From Caballeronia sp. SBC1 (GTDB lineage Bacteria; Pseudomonadota; Gammaproteobacteria; Burkholderiales; Burkholderiaceae), in assembly GCF_011493005.1 (NCBI RefSeq), contig NZ_CP049158.1, positions 558,001 through 622,000 of the forward strand: a stretch of DNA of 64,000 bases. The letters run 5' to 3'. The notes below the pieces were generated by a model. It was not told the origin of the DNA. It did no database searches and saw only the letters and a list, made by a program, of their open reading frames with translations. The stretch's first letter is position 1; the number at the start of each line of letters is the position of its first letter. A program made the position numbers and the translations under genes. This document shows, piece by piece, positions 18,094 through 26,361 of this stretch.

Positions 18094-18980
18094 ACTCGCC
18101 GACCCTGCCGAACGTTCCGCTCCCTTCCGCCGTCCCGCGTGACGCGAAGGCGTGGCTGGTTTCTCCCGCGCTGATCTTTATCCTCGCACTGTTTGTTTAT
18201 CCGTTCGTGTACGGCCTCGTGCTGTCGTTCCAGCCGATGAACGGCGGCTCCGCGTTCGCGAACTACATCGCCTTTTTCACCGACACCGCGATGTGGCCCA
18301 CCATCATCGTCACCTTGAAGCTTGCGGTGCCGGCGACGATCATCAACGTGGGTCTCTCGGTTCCGGTCGCCTTTGCTTTGCGCCGGAGTTCGCCGTATCA
18401 GAAGTTCGTGACCACGCTGCTGGTGATTCCCGTGACATTGGGCACGGTGCTGATCGCCGACGGCATGCTGACCTATTTCGGTCCGAACGGATGGTTCTCT
18501 CAAGCGGTGCACGGACTGCATTTATATAGCGATGAAGTGCGTCTCACGCATAACTATTGGGGCGTGTTGATATCGCTGATCGTGTCGGGGTTTCCGTTCG
18601 CTTTTCTGTTGACGCTCTCGTATGTGACAGGCATTGATCCTACGCTTGCGCGCGCTGCGGCCACCTTGGGGGCCAGTCCCAGGGAGCAGTTTCGCCAGAT
18701 CTACCTGCCGCTGTTGATGCCCGGGTTGACCATGGCCGCGTGTTTGTCCTTCGTGCAGGCGTTCTCGGTGTTCCCGTCGGCAGTGCTGCTTGGTGCACCG
18801 GCCGGACCCACGCGAGTAATCTCGATAGCCGCGGCCGAAGCCGCATTCGAAAGCTACGACTATTCCCTCGCCTCGGCGATCGCGATGGTGATGGGCTTTG
18901 TACAGTTGCTGGTAGTGGCAGGCATGCTGAGCGCGCGCCGCTTCTTCTACACAGGTCCGGTGACCGGAGGTAAAGGCTGA
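18090..18980 (+). CDS. ABC transporter permease (PotB/CysT-like)
   Basis: 296 residues from the ATG at 18090, which overlaps the ATPase stop. Six hydrophobic segments are visible beginning WLVSPALIFILALFVYPFVY, and the EAA loop reads ARAAATLGASPREQFRQIYLP. It pairs with the second permease at 18980 to form the channel. Its stop overlaps the next start as TGATG. Confidence 0.9.
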   Translation: MNSPTLPNVPLPSAVPRDAKAWLVSPALIFILALFVYPFVYGLVLSFQPMNGGSAFANYIAFFTDTAMWPTIIVTLKLAVPATIINVGLSVPVAFALRRSSPYQKFVTTLLVIPVTLGTVLIADGMLTYFGPNGWFSQAVHGLHLYSDEVRLTHNYWGVLISLIVSGFPFAFLLTLSYVTGIDPTLARAAATLGASPREQFRQIYLPLLMPGLTMAACLSFVQAFSVFPSAVLLGAPAGPTRVISIAAAEAAFESYDYSLASAIAMVMGFVQLLVVAGMLSARRFFYTGPVTGGKG

Positions 18981-19915
18981 TGGTGACCGATAATCATGCA
19001 CCTGCCTGGACGGCTCCCACTCAGACCTCGGCTACTCGCGATAGCCACAACGACGGCGCACAACCGGCCAAGCCGATGAAACCGCGCTTAAGCCTTGGCG
19101 ACCGGCTCTGGAAGATGTTCGTCTGGGGCGCGATGGCGTTCTTCCTGTTCAACGTGCTGCTGCTGATCGCGACCGTTGCCGTCAACTCGGTCGCAACGCG
19201 CTGGTTCGGCACGCTGCTGCCGGCAGGATTCACGCTGCACTGGTACGCGCAGGCATGGAGCGACTTCCAGCTTGCGAGCGTGTTGTGGGTGACGGTCGAG
19301 GTGGTTGGCGCGGTGGTGCTCCTGTCGATTGCATTGGGTGTGCCGGCCGCGTACGCGCTTGCCCGCGTGCAATTTCGCGGCAAGCGTTTCGCGATGCTCG
19401 TGTTCCTGCTGCCGCTGATGGTCCCACCCGTCACTTACGGTATCCCCATGGCAACCGTCATGTATAAGGTCGGTCTTGCCGGGACGTTGAGCGGCGTGAT
19501 CCTGGCGAACCTGGTGCCCGCGCTGCCGTTCGTCATTCTCGTGATGACACCGTTCATTGAACAGATCGATCCGAACCTTGAAGCAGCCGCGCGTATTTTC
19601 GGTGCGAACACAGCGAAGTATTTCCGCTACGTGCTGCTGCCGCTGCTGATGCCGGGCATGTTGGCGGCGGGCTTGCTAGTGCTCGTGCGCACTATCGGCA
19701 TGTTCGAGCTGACGTTCTTTACCGCCGGGCCGACAACGCAAACGCTGGTGGTCGCGCTGTATTACGCGGTCTTTTCGACGGGCGTGCGCGCGCCTCAATC
19801 CATCGATGCAATGGCGATGATCTACATGGCGATCACGCTGGTATGGGTATTGATCGCGCTGCAGTTCGTGAGCCCGACGCAACTCGTTTCGCGCGTCAAG
19901 GAACAGCGTCAGTGA
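18980..19915 (+). CDS. ABC transporter permease (PotC-like)
   Basis: 311 residues. The start ATG shares a base with the previous stop. A cytoplasmic N-terminal tail of about 45 residues precedes six membrane segments, and the EAA loop is EAAARIFGANTAKYFRYVLLP. Its stop is fused directly to the garD remnant (TGATG at 19913-19917), so in a complete ancestral operon the dehydratase was probably the next gene or very close. Confidence 0.9.
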   Translation: MVTDNHAPAWTAPTQTSATRDSHNDGAQPAKPMKPRLSLGDRLWKMFVWGAMAFFLFNVLLLIATVAVNSVATRWFGTLLPAGFTLHWYAQAWSDFQLASVLWVTVEVVGAVVLLSIALGVPAAYALARVQFRGKRFAMLVFLLPLMVPPVTYGIPMATVMYKVGLAGTLSGVILANLVPALPFVILVMTPFIEQIDPNLEAAARIFGANTAKYFRYVLLPLLMPGMLAAGLLVLVRTIGMFELTFFTAGPTTQTLVVALYYAVFSTGVRAPQSIDAMAMIYMAITLVWVLIALQFVSPTQLVSRVKEQRQ

Positions 19916-20512
19916 TGGGCGAGCAGTCGCGAGGCCATGGCGCCTATTCGCGCCGTGCGCAATATCAGCCTCACTCCAAACTTTGGCGGCGAAGTGATGA
20001 CCGTGAGCCTCCGGTGCGGAAAGCTACCGCCTGAGCACTTGATGCCTGTCCGCGCGAGTCCGATTGCAACGGCAGGGCGATTCGATGGTGACGTTGTCGT
20101 GCTGCAGGCCAACGCACACGTCGGTTTCCAGTCGATGATCGACTACATCATGTGTACTGCTACGCATTATCTAGAACGGCTGAATCAGTGGCTGCGCGAA
20201 ACGTGTCCTGCCTCCGATCTTGCGATCGGCGTGCATGCGGCGGCAGCGACGCCCTCTCCAGACTCGCGGCGATTCCCGCCGTCGGCTTTGCGACAGATCT
20301 TCCGATGCATGCGGGCGCGACCGTGATGTTTTCCGAAGCCGAAGTGACCGAGGTCGGCGATGGCGTAGACCAATTGACGAGCCGCACCGCCAACGCGGAC
20401 GTTGCACGGGCGATCATCCGCGAGATGCAGTGGTACGACACGGATCTGAAGCGCGGCGGCGCGGACCGCAGCGCGAATACCACGCTGGGAAACAGGAAAG
20501 GCGGGTTGTTGC
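19916..20512 (+). pseudogene. garD: Truncated and frameshifted galactarate dehydratase (garD) C-terminal remnant
   Basis: The first frame after the permease stop reads APIRAVRNISLTPNFGGEV, then LERLNQWLRETCPASDLAIG. At about 20235 one base appears to be missing, and the next frame continues CGGSDALSRLAAIPAVGFA, GATVMFSEAEVTEVGDGVDQ and WYDTDLKRGGADRSAN, ending in a GNRKGGL sequence. These blocks match the C-terminal half of GarD/UxaA-family dehydratases in the right order. The N-terminal part is absent and the final residues after KGGL are replaced by unrelated sequence with a T8 run. The gene is therefore non-functional. An expressed GarD elsewhere in the genome cannot be excluded. Confidence 0.85.
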
Positions 20513-20556
20513 TGCATACCACCCCCGTTTTTTTTAATCCGGCGCCGGTGGCCTGA

Positions 20557-21097
20557 CCCGCCGGCTGGCCAGCCAATAGATAGTTCGGCTAGGCGGTGAT
20601 CTCTTTTCTCCATCGTTTTACCATCCTTCGGTTTATCTCCCCAGCAGCAATCACGCCGGTGTTTCCCTACGCGATGTTGTGATTTCCACCTTGTTTTTTC
20701 GATTGCATCGCCAACCCCTCGCTCCCTCTGCAAGATGACCTCGCAGTCACGACGAGAGCGTTGTCGACGGTTGTTTTCTACGTGTTTGAGTCTTATTGCG
20801 TTGCACAAGATCTGGGTGCATCGGAATTGAACACGTGATGGGCGTTCGGAATCGATAAAACCCCTATAAAACAGGCGCCGCATCAGGGTTTTCGATTAGC
20901 GTACCGGGTTTTCCATGTGTCTTTGACCGGTATGCGCAAACGTTCTCTGCGCTCTCTCGCACCCTCTCGAACCATCTCCCCCGACTCACGTGGCGCAGCG
21001 CACAGAACGCTTCTTTCAGGCTGTCATTCTAGGATCACGTCGCGTCCTTGATTGAGGGGGAACGCGGAATAACAACGCGTTTCAATCCGGGGGAAAT
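20557..21097. other. Gene-free interval before the hexapeptide-repeat protein
   Basis: No supported gene. A 12-bp palindrome GGCTGGCCAGCC lies just after the garD remnant (about 20562-20576). AACGCG at 21061-21066 with CGCGTT at 21076-21081 makes an inverted repeat 17 bp before the start at 21098, overlapping the likely leader region. A promoter is not confidently visible. Confidence 0.4.
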
Positions 21098-23314
21098 ATG
21101 AGTACTGCTTATAAAAGAAATTTGAAGACCGCTCTTCGAGTGAGCTGCATTGTTATCGCCAGCGCCATTCCGCCGATGGCCAATGCGCAAGCCGGAAGCA
21201 CACCGCTTTCGGCAGCACCATTGCTGCCTTGTTACGACAGTCACCACAAGCTGATGGCGGGAAATTGCGGACCCGAGAATGATGGATATGGCATGGAGTC
21301 CGATACATCCAGTTCAGAGGAGTCGGGTTCCGCCGTCGCGTCGGCGACAGGGTCTAACAGCGGCGTTGCCGCTGAAGGGCACGGCGATGATTCGTCGAAC
21401 GGGACTTCAGGTAGCGGTACGGGATCAGGTAACCAAGGCAAGGGGACGGGGAGCGGAGCCTCGGGTGGCGTGTCGGGCGGCGGTACAGGCAGCAGCTCAG
21501 GCGGTAGTGGTGCCGGTGCGAGCGGAGGTGGTGCAGGGAGTTCGGGAAGCGGTACTGGCGCTGGGACGGGGACGGCCAACGGTAGTACCGGTGGTGGCGG
21601 TAGCGGTACGGGGTCTGGCAACGGCAACAGCGGCGGCTCGGGATCTGGCGGTAACAGCGGACATGGGAGCGGTGGTGGGAGTGGCAGCGGCAGCGGTAGC
21701 GGTGCATCCGGTGGTGGCTCAGGCGGCGGGGGCGGTGCGGGTAGTGGATCGGGTTCTAGCGGTGGAAGCGGTGGGTCAGGGAGTGGGGGTGGAAGTGGCG
21801 GTGGTAGCGGAGCGTCCGGCGGTGGCTCGGGCGGCAGCGGCGCCGGCGCGGGTAGCGGATCGGGTTCTAACGGCGGAAGCGGCGGGTCGGGGAGTGGTGG
21901 TGGAAGTGGCGGTGGTAGCGGTGCATCCGGCGGTGGGTCGGGCGGCAGCGGCGCCGGTGCGGGTAGCGGATCGGGTTCTAACGGTGGTAGTGGTGGGTCG
22001 GGCAGTGGCAGTGGCAGCAGCGGTGCGTCCGGTGGTTCGGGCGGCGCAGGTGCTGGCTCTGGTGGTGGTTCCGGGTCGACCGGTAGTAGTTCTGGCAGTA
22101 ACTCAGGGGGAAACTCTGGCGGTAATACGGGCAGCGGGTCAGGTCAAGGCGACGGCGGCCACGGCAACAACGGAGGCCACGGAAGCGATGGCGGTCATGG
22201 CAATGATGGTGGCCATGGCAACGACGGCGGTCACGGCAGCAATGGTGGTCACGGCAGCGATGGTGGCCATGGCAACGACGGCGGTCACGGCAACGACGGC
22301 GGTCACGGCAGCGATGGTGGCCATGGCAACGACGGCGGTCACGGCAACGACGGCGGTCACGGCAACGACGGCGGTCGCGGCGGCGATGGTGGTCACGGCA
22401 ACGACGGCGGTCACGGCAGCGACGGTGGTCGCGGCAACGACGGCGGTCATGGCAGCGACGGCGGCCACGGAAGCGACGGCGGCCACGGAAGCGATGGCGG
22501 TCACGGCAGCGACGGCGGTCACGGCAGCGACGGCGGTCACGGCAGCGACGGTGGTCGCGGCAACGACGGCGGTCATGGCAGCAACGGCGGCCACGGAAGC
22601 AATGGTGGTCGCGGCAGCGACGGCGGTCACGGCAGCGACGGCGGTCGCGGCGGCGATGGTGGTCACGGCAACGACGGCGGTCACGGCAGCGATGGCGGTC
22701 ACGGCAGCGACGGCGGTCGTGGCAACGACGGCGGTCGCGGCAACGACGGTGGTCGCGGCAACGACGGCGGTCATGGCAGCGACGGCGGCCACGGCAGCGA
22801 TGGTGGTCACGGCAGCGACGGCGGTCACGGCAGCGACGGTGGTCACGGCAACGATGGCGGTCACGGCAGCGACGGTGGTCACGGCAGCGATGCTGGTCAC
22901 GGCAACGATGGTGGTCGCGGCAGCGATGGCGGTCACGGCAGCGACGGCGGTCACGGCAGCAACGATGGCGGTCGCGGCAGCGACGGTGGCCATGGCAACG
23001 ATGGCGGCCACGGAAGCGATGGTGGTCGCGGCAACGATGGCGGTCATGGCAACGACGGCGGCCACGGCAGCAGCAGCCATGGAGTTGGCTCGTCGGGCCA
23101 CGGTTCTAACGGAGGCGAAGGCAGTGGTTCATCCGGCGGCCAGGGCAAAGGCTCATCCGGCCAAGGGTCTAATGGCGGCGCAAACGCTGGTGGTAAGGGC
23201 GGTGGCTCATCCGGGAAAGGATCGAGCGGTGGCGGAAGCAGTGGTGGCCATGGCAGCGGAAACGGCAGCGGAAACGGTGGCGGAAACGGCGGCGGAAACG
23301 GTGGCGGTCACTAA
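21098..23314 (+). CDS. Secreted Gly/Ser-rich protein with a 51-copy GGxGxD hexapeptide array
   Basis: 738 residues. It starts at the ATG after a GGGGGAA ribosome site. An N-terminal signal peptide (hydrophobic VSCIVIASAIPPMANAQA) indicates export. Residues about 60-350 are almost only Gly and Ser with some Ala, Thr and Asn, and include three 36-37-residue repeats. Residues 353-659 are 51 hexapeptides, mostly GGHGSD, GGHGND, GGRGND or GGRGSD. A Gly/Ser/Lys tail ends GGNGGGNGGGH. GGxGxD is the calcium-binding half of the RTX nonapeptide, but here the hydrophobic xUx triplet is missing. No type I secretion genes are nearby. Function is unknown; a metal-binding or surface/matrix role is possible. 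Codon wobble between copies shows the protein reading frame is maintained by selection. Confidence 0.8.
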   Translation: MSTAYKRNLKTALRVSCIVIASAIPPMANAQAGSTPLSAAPLLPCYDSHHKLMAGNCGPENDGYGMESDTSSSEESGSAVASATGSNSGVAAEGHGDDSSNGTSGSGTGSGNQGKGTGSGASGGVSGGGTGSSSGGSGAGASGGGAGSSGSGTGAGTGTANGSTGGGGSGTGSGNGNSGGSGSGGNSGHGSGGGSGSGSGSGASGGGSGGGGGAGSGSGSSGGSGGSGSGGGSGGGSGASGGGSGGSGAGAGSGSGSNGGSGGSGSGGGSGGGSGASGGGSGGSGAGAGSGSGSNGGSGGSGSGSGSSGASGGSGGAGAGSGGGSGSTGSSSGSNSGGNSGGNTGSGSGQGDGGHGNNGGHGSDGGHGNDGGHGNDGGHGSNGGHGSDGGHGNDGGHGNDGGHGSDGGHGNDGGHGNDGGHGNDGGRGGDGGHGNDGGHGSDGGRGNDGGHGSDGGHGSDGGHGSDGGHGSDGGHGSDGGHGSDGGRGNDGGHGSNGGHGSNGGRGSDGGHGSDGGRGGDGGHGNDGGHGSDGGHGSDGGRGNDGGRGNDGGRGNDGGHGSDGGHGSDGGHGSDGGHGSDGGHGNDGGHGSDGGHGSDAGHGNDGGRGSDGGHGSDGGHGSNDGGRGSDGGHGNDGGHGSDGGRGNDGGHGNDGGHGSSSHGVGSSGHGSNGGEGSGSSGGQGKGSSGQGSNGGANAGGKGGGSSGKGSSGGGSSGGHGSGNGSGNGGGNGGGNGGGH
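21701..22030 (+). repeat. Three tandem 108-111-bp repeats in the Gly/Ser region
   Basis: Copies begin at 21701, 21809 and 21920, each coding GASGGGSGG... and ending in a GGSGGGS-like stretch (36, 37 and 37 residues). The second and third are nearly identical, which points to recent duplication inside the gene at 21098-23314. Confidence 0.85.
22154..23074 (+). repeat. 51 x 18-bp tandem repeat encoding GGxGxD hexapeptides
   Basis: The period is exactly 18 bp, except one copy with an extra codon (GGHGSND, near 22960). Position 3 is His or Arg, position 5 Ser, Asn or Gly, position 6 Asp or rarely Asn. Synonymous third-base variation (GGC/GGT, CAC/CAT, GAC/GAT) is frequent. Confidence 0.95.
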
Positions 23315-23338
23315 CGCAACGACGCACGACCAAAACGG

Positions 23339-23372
23339 GGAGGACACGGCATTGACAGCCGCTGTGTCCTCC
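23339..23372 (+). terminator. Hairpin after the hexapeptide-repeat gene
   Basis: GGAGGACAC at 23339-23347 pairs with GTGTCCTCC at 23364-23372, and GGC/GCC inside the loop adds three pairs. There is no T-run, so intrinsic termination is uncertain. Confidence 0.45.
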
Positions 23373-23500
23373 GCGCGCCACCTCAACGCCTATCTTGCCG
23401 ACGCGTGTCAACCGGCAACACTTGAAACGCGGTTCCCGGCGAGCCCTGCTCCAAACAAGCGCCCGAGCTCAACTCATATTCGACGGCTATCGCCGTCGAA

Positions 23501-24373
23501 CTACAACTGCTTCGTATAACTGATAAAAGCGCGTACGGCAGGTGCACGTTCATGGCGGCGAAATGCCATGGCGACTTCCGATACGATCGGTTTGCCAGTA
23601 ATCGCCTTATAAATCACGCCTGGAAATGAAACGCAGTCGCTGAGCGTGCGCGGTACCACCGCAACATTTCCCCCTAGCGAAACACAAGCCAGTACTGCTG
23701 CCAACGGTCCGGGCCTCTGGCCCAACTGCGGTTGAAAACGCCCCCTTCGCCCGACTTCAAACGTCCCAAAGTCCTGCTCGGGCACCGCAAAAACACAGTC
23801 GCGCAATTGGGCAGGAGAAACACTTGCCGACTCCGCCAGCAGCGAGTCTTCAGGAATTGCAAGAATGAAATCATCGCGATACAGCGTGATCGCCTGGATT
23901 TCCTCTGGATAGTGCATGGGCGGCCTGACATACGCGACGTCGATAAGACCTTCAGCAAGCATTGCCGGCACGCGGTCCATCGCAAGTTCGCTAAGGACTA
24001 TCTCAATGCGGGGATTGTCTTGGCGAAATCCTCGGACGGTGCTTTGAAGCACGCCCGCAAATGCCGCCGACGCAACGTATCCCACTTCGATCCGGCCCAG
24101 CTCTCCACGCTCGGCTAACGCGGCAAGCTCCTGCCCGCGTGACAAGTGGGCAAGGGCGGCCAGCGCTTCAGGCAAGTAAGCCTCTCCAGCCGCAGTCAAC
24201 GCAACGCTGCGTTTGGTCCGATGAAACAGCCGCACGTTCAACAGCCGCTCGGTTTCCTGAATCTGCTTGGTAAGCGAGGGCGGTGCGATGTCCAGCTCCT
24301 CAGCCGCGCGGGCAAAGTGGAGGTGCTTGGCAACGCAAACGAAGCATCGGATATGACGAAGTTCGAGCTTCAC
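23501..24373 (-). CDS. LysR-family transcriptional regulator
   Basis: 290 residues. The N-terminal winged helix is MKLELRHIRCFVCVAKHLHF followed by RAAEELDIAPPSLTKQIQ, and the remainder is a substrate-binding domain of the BenM/CatM style. It is divergent from the MFS transporter gene starting near 24442, across an AT-rich gap, so it most likely controls that exporter. The inducer is unknown. Confidence 0.9.
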   Translation of the reverse strand: MKLELRHIRCFVCVAKHLHFARAAEELDIAPPSLTKQIQETERLLNVRLFHRTKRSVALTAAGEAYLPEALAALAHLSRGQELAALAERGELGRIEVGYVASAAFAGVLQSTVRGFRQDNPRIEIVLSELAMDRVPAMLAEGLIDVAYVRPPMHYPEEIQAITLYRDDFILAIPEDSLLAESASVSPAQLRDCVFAVPEQDFGTFEVGRRGRFQPQLGQRPGPLAAVLACVSLGGNVAVVPRTLSDCVSFPGVIYKAITGKPIVSEVAMAFRRHERAPAVRAFISYTKQL

Positions 24374-24441
24374 TGTATTAACATTTTCGTGAATAATTCT
24401 GTGATCTTACGTTAGTGACGCTTAATACGGCTACAGATAGG

Positions 24442-26127
24442 ATGACCTCCATCAATTTCCTCTCGATGGTGGTATCCATGTTTCGAAGATGTCCGCTTAT
24501 AAACCATGAGCAATCGTCTCAACAGCAGCGCCCGGATAGCCCTTTGCCTGCGGACAACGAGCGTTCGCCTGATACGGATTTCAACCCGCCGTTGAGCAAG
24601 CGAGCAGCGCGATTTGTTTTGGGCACCGCCTCAGCAACCTGCGCGTTGATCGTTCTCGATACCAACGTCGTTGCCGTTTCCCTGCCCTCGATCGCGCGAT
24701 CGTTCCACGTAGGTTTTGCGGACGTTGAGTGGGTCGTGAGTGCGTACATGGTCGCCTTCGCATCGTGCTTGCTGGCCGCTGGCGGCATAGCCGATCGCTT
24801 CGGCCGAAAAAAAATGATGATGATCGGCCTGGGTGTCTTCTGCGTGGCATCGCTCGGATGCGGGCTCGCGCCCACCGCGCTTTTCCTGAATCTCGCTCGT
24901 GCGGTAAAAGGGGTGGGCGCGTCGATGTTGCTGACCGCCGCGCTCGCCGTGATAGCGAATACCTTCCAGGAGGGACCCTCGCGAGCGCGCGCCTGGGCTG
25001 TATGGGGTATGTGCATGGGGCTGGCGACCACGGTCGCGCCGTTAATCGGCGGCGTGATTACGCAGTGGCTCGGGTGGCGGTGGATTTTCCTCCTGAACCT
25101 TCCAGTCTGTTCGGTGCTCGCCTGGTGCGTGCACCGCTCTATTCGCGAGTCGCACAACCCACAATCTCAGGCTATTGATGTAATGGGGAGCCTGTTGTTC
25201 GGTGCCTCACTGGCGCTCGGTATCTGGGCGCTGATCGGAACACAAACAGACGGCTGGGAAAGTTTGCGAACAGCAGCTAGGTTCTGCGGATGTACAGGAT
25301 TACTTATTGTATTTCTGAAACTGGAGAAGAACCGCGCTCATGCAATGATCGACTTGTCGCTGTTTCGTCAGGCGCGTTTTGTTGCTGCTGTGCTTGGCAT
25401 GTTCGGCTATGCAGCCTGTGCTCAGGTCATGATGACGTTCCTGCCTTTGTATCTGCAGAACGCGTTCGGATGGCCGGCGGTTAGCGCGGGCATCGGGATG
25501 CTTCCGTTTGCCACTGCCATGATTGCGGGTCCCTACATAGGGGCATGGCTTGCGGGCCGGTTTTCCAGCGTCACGTTGTTGACGGTCGGGCTCGGCCTGA
25601 TCGGCGCGGGGAATTTATTGACCGCCTTAGTATCGATGGATCAGAGGTACTGGTTGGTCGCGCTGGGCATGATCGTCACGGGTTGTGGTGCCGGCATACT
25701 GAACGGGGATACGCAGAAGGCAATCATGGCGTGTGTTCCGCCCAATCGGACCGGCATGGCTTCCGGCATCAGCACGACCACACGGTTTACCGCGATCGTC
25801 ATGTCAGTAGGGGTGCTTGGTGCGGTGCTTGCATCGCGAACTCAAACCGCGCTTGACGCAGCGTTGGCCAATGATCCAGCAGTAAGGAATTCGCTGGATG
25901 CCGACTTCATGTCCAGACTGTTGGCCGGAGACGCGGTTCACGCGACCGAGCGTTTAGCGCCCACCGCAAAGGCGTTACTGGCAACCGCGGCTCCGGCAAG
26001 TTTCGCAAGTGGTTTCGCCTCGGCGCTGTGCGTGGCCGGCGTGCTCGCGCTGGTCATTGCCGTGATCGTATGGGGTTTGGCCGGCCGACGTTCGCGTCTT
26101 GGGACGCAACCGCTCAGTCAGGGATGA
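24442..26127 (+). CDS. MFS transporter, DHA2 (14-helix) drug-efflux type
   Basis: About 561 residues if the ATG at 24442 is used. A GTG at 24415 and ATGs at 24463 and 24478 are alternatives and none has a strong ribosome site. A hydrophilic N-terminal tail precedes 14 predicted membrane segments. Motif A is seen as GGIADRFGRKKMMM, and VLDTNVVAVSLPSIARSF is the DHA2 helix-1 signature. It should export small hydrophobic compounds by proton antiport. Divergent LysR regulation is implied by the neighbour at 23501. Confidence 0.88.
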   Translation: MTSINFLSMVVSMFRRCPLINHEQSSQQQRPDSPLPADNERSPDTDFNPPLSKRAARFVLGTASATCALIVLDTNVVAVSLPSIARSFHVGFADVEWVVSAYMVAFASCLLAAGGIADRFGRKKMMMIGLGVFCVASLGCGLAPTALFLNLARAVKGVGASMLLTAALAVIANTFQEGPSRARAWAVWGMCMGLATTVAPLIGGVITQWLGWRWIFLLNLPVCSVLAWCVHRSIRESHNPQSQAIDVMGSLLFGASLALGIWALIGTQTDGWESLRTAARFCGCTGLLIVFLKLEKNRAHAMIDLSLFRQARFVAAVLGMFGYAACAQVMMTFLPLYLQNAFGWPAVSAGIGMLPFATAMIAGPYIGAWLAGRFSSVTLLTVGLGLIGAGNLLTALVSMDQRYWLVALGMIVTGCGAGILNGDTQKAIMACVPPNRTGMASGISTTTRFTAIVMSVGVLGAVLASRTQTALDAALANDPAVRNSLDADFMSRLLAGDAVHATERLAPTAKALLATAAPASFASGFASALCVAGVLALVIAVIVWGLAGRRSRLGTQPLSQG

Positions 26128-26361
26128 ACGCGCGTCTCTCATGCCCGTCACTCGCGGGTTGATTAGGCTTCCGGGAGAAAATGCCTACTAAGGTTGGGCA
26201 AACGCCCGGGCTCAAAGACAGTCCGGCTAGAGGTAGTTGGACAAATACGTACCCCCTTTGCCATTATTCTCTTGGGTCAAGTGGCTGGCATACTAAACTA
26301 TTAGCGCGCTTAGGCCACGCTACGCTTGTGCCACGCAATATACACCGGGACTATTCACGAG

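Noticed and set aside
22154..23074. CRISPR-like periodicity
   Set aside because: The repeats are contiguous 18-bp coding units without spacers.
21279..23519. Long open frame of 746 codons on + strand, offset from the hexapeptide gene, and a 320-codon frame on the minus strand (22139-23101)
   Set aside because: Both are by-products of the 18-bp repeat, which keeps all frames free of stops. They read as endless Ala/Thr/Val strings with no signal peptide or ribosome site.
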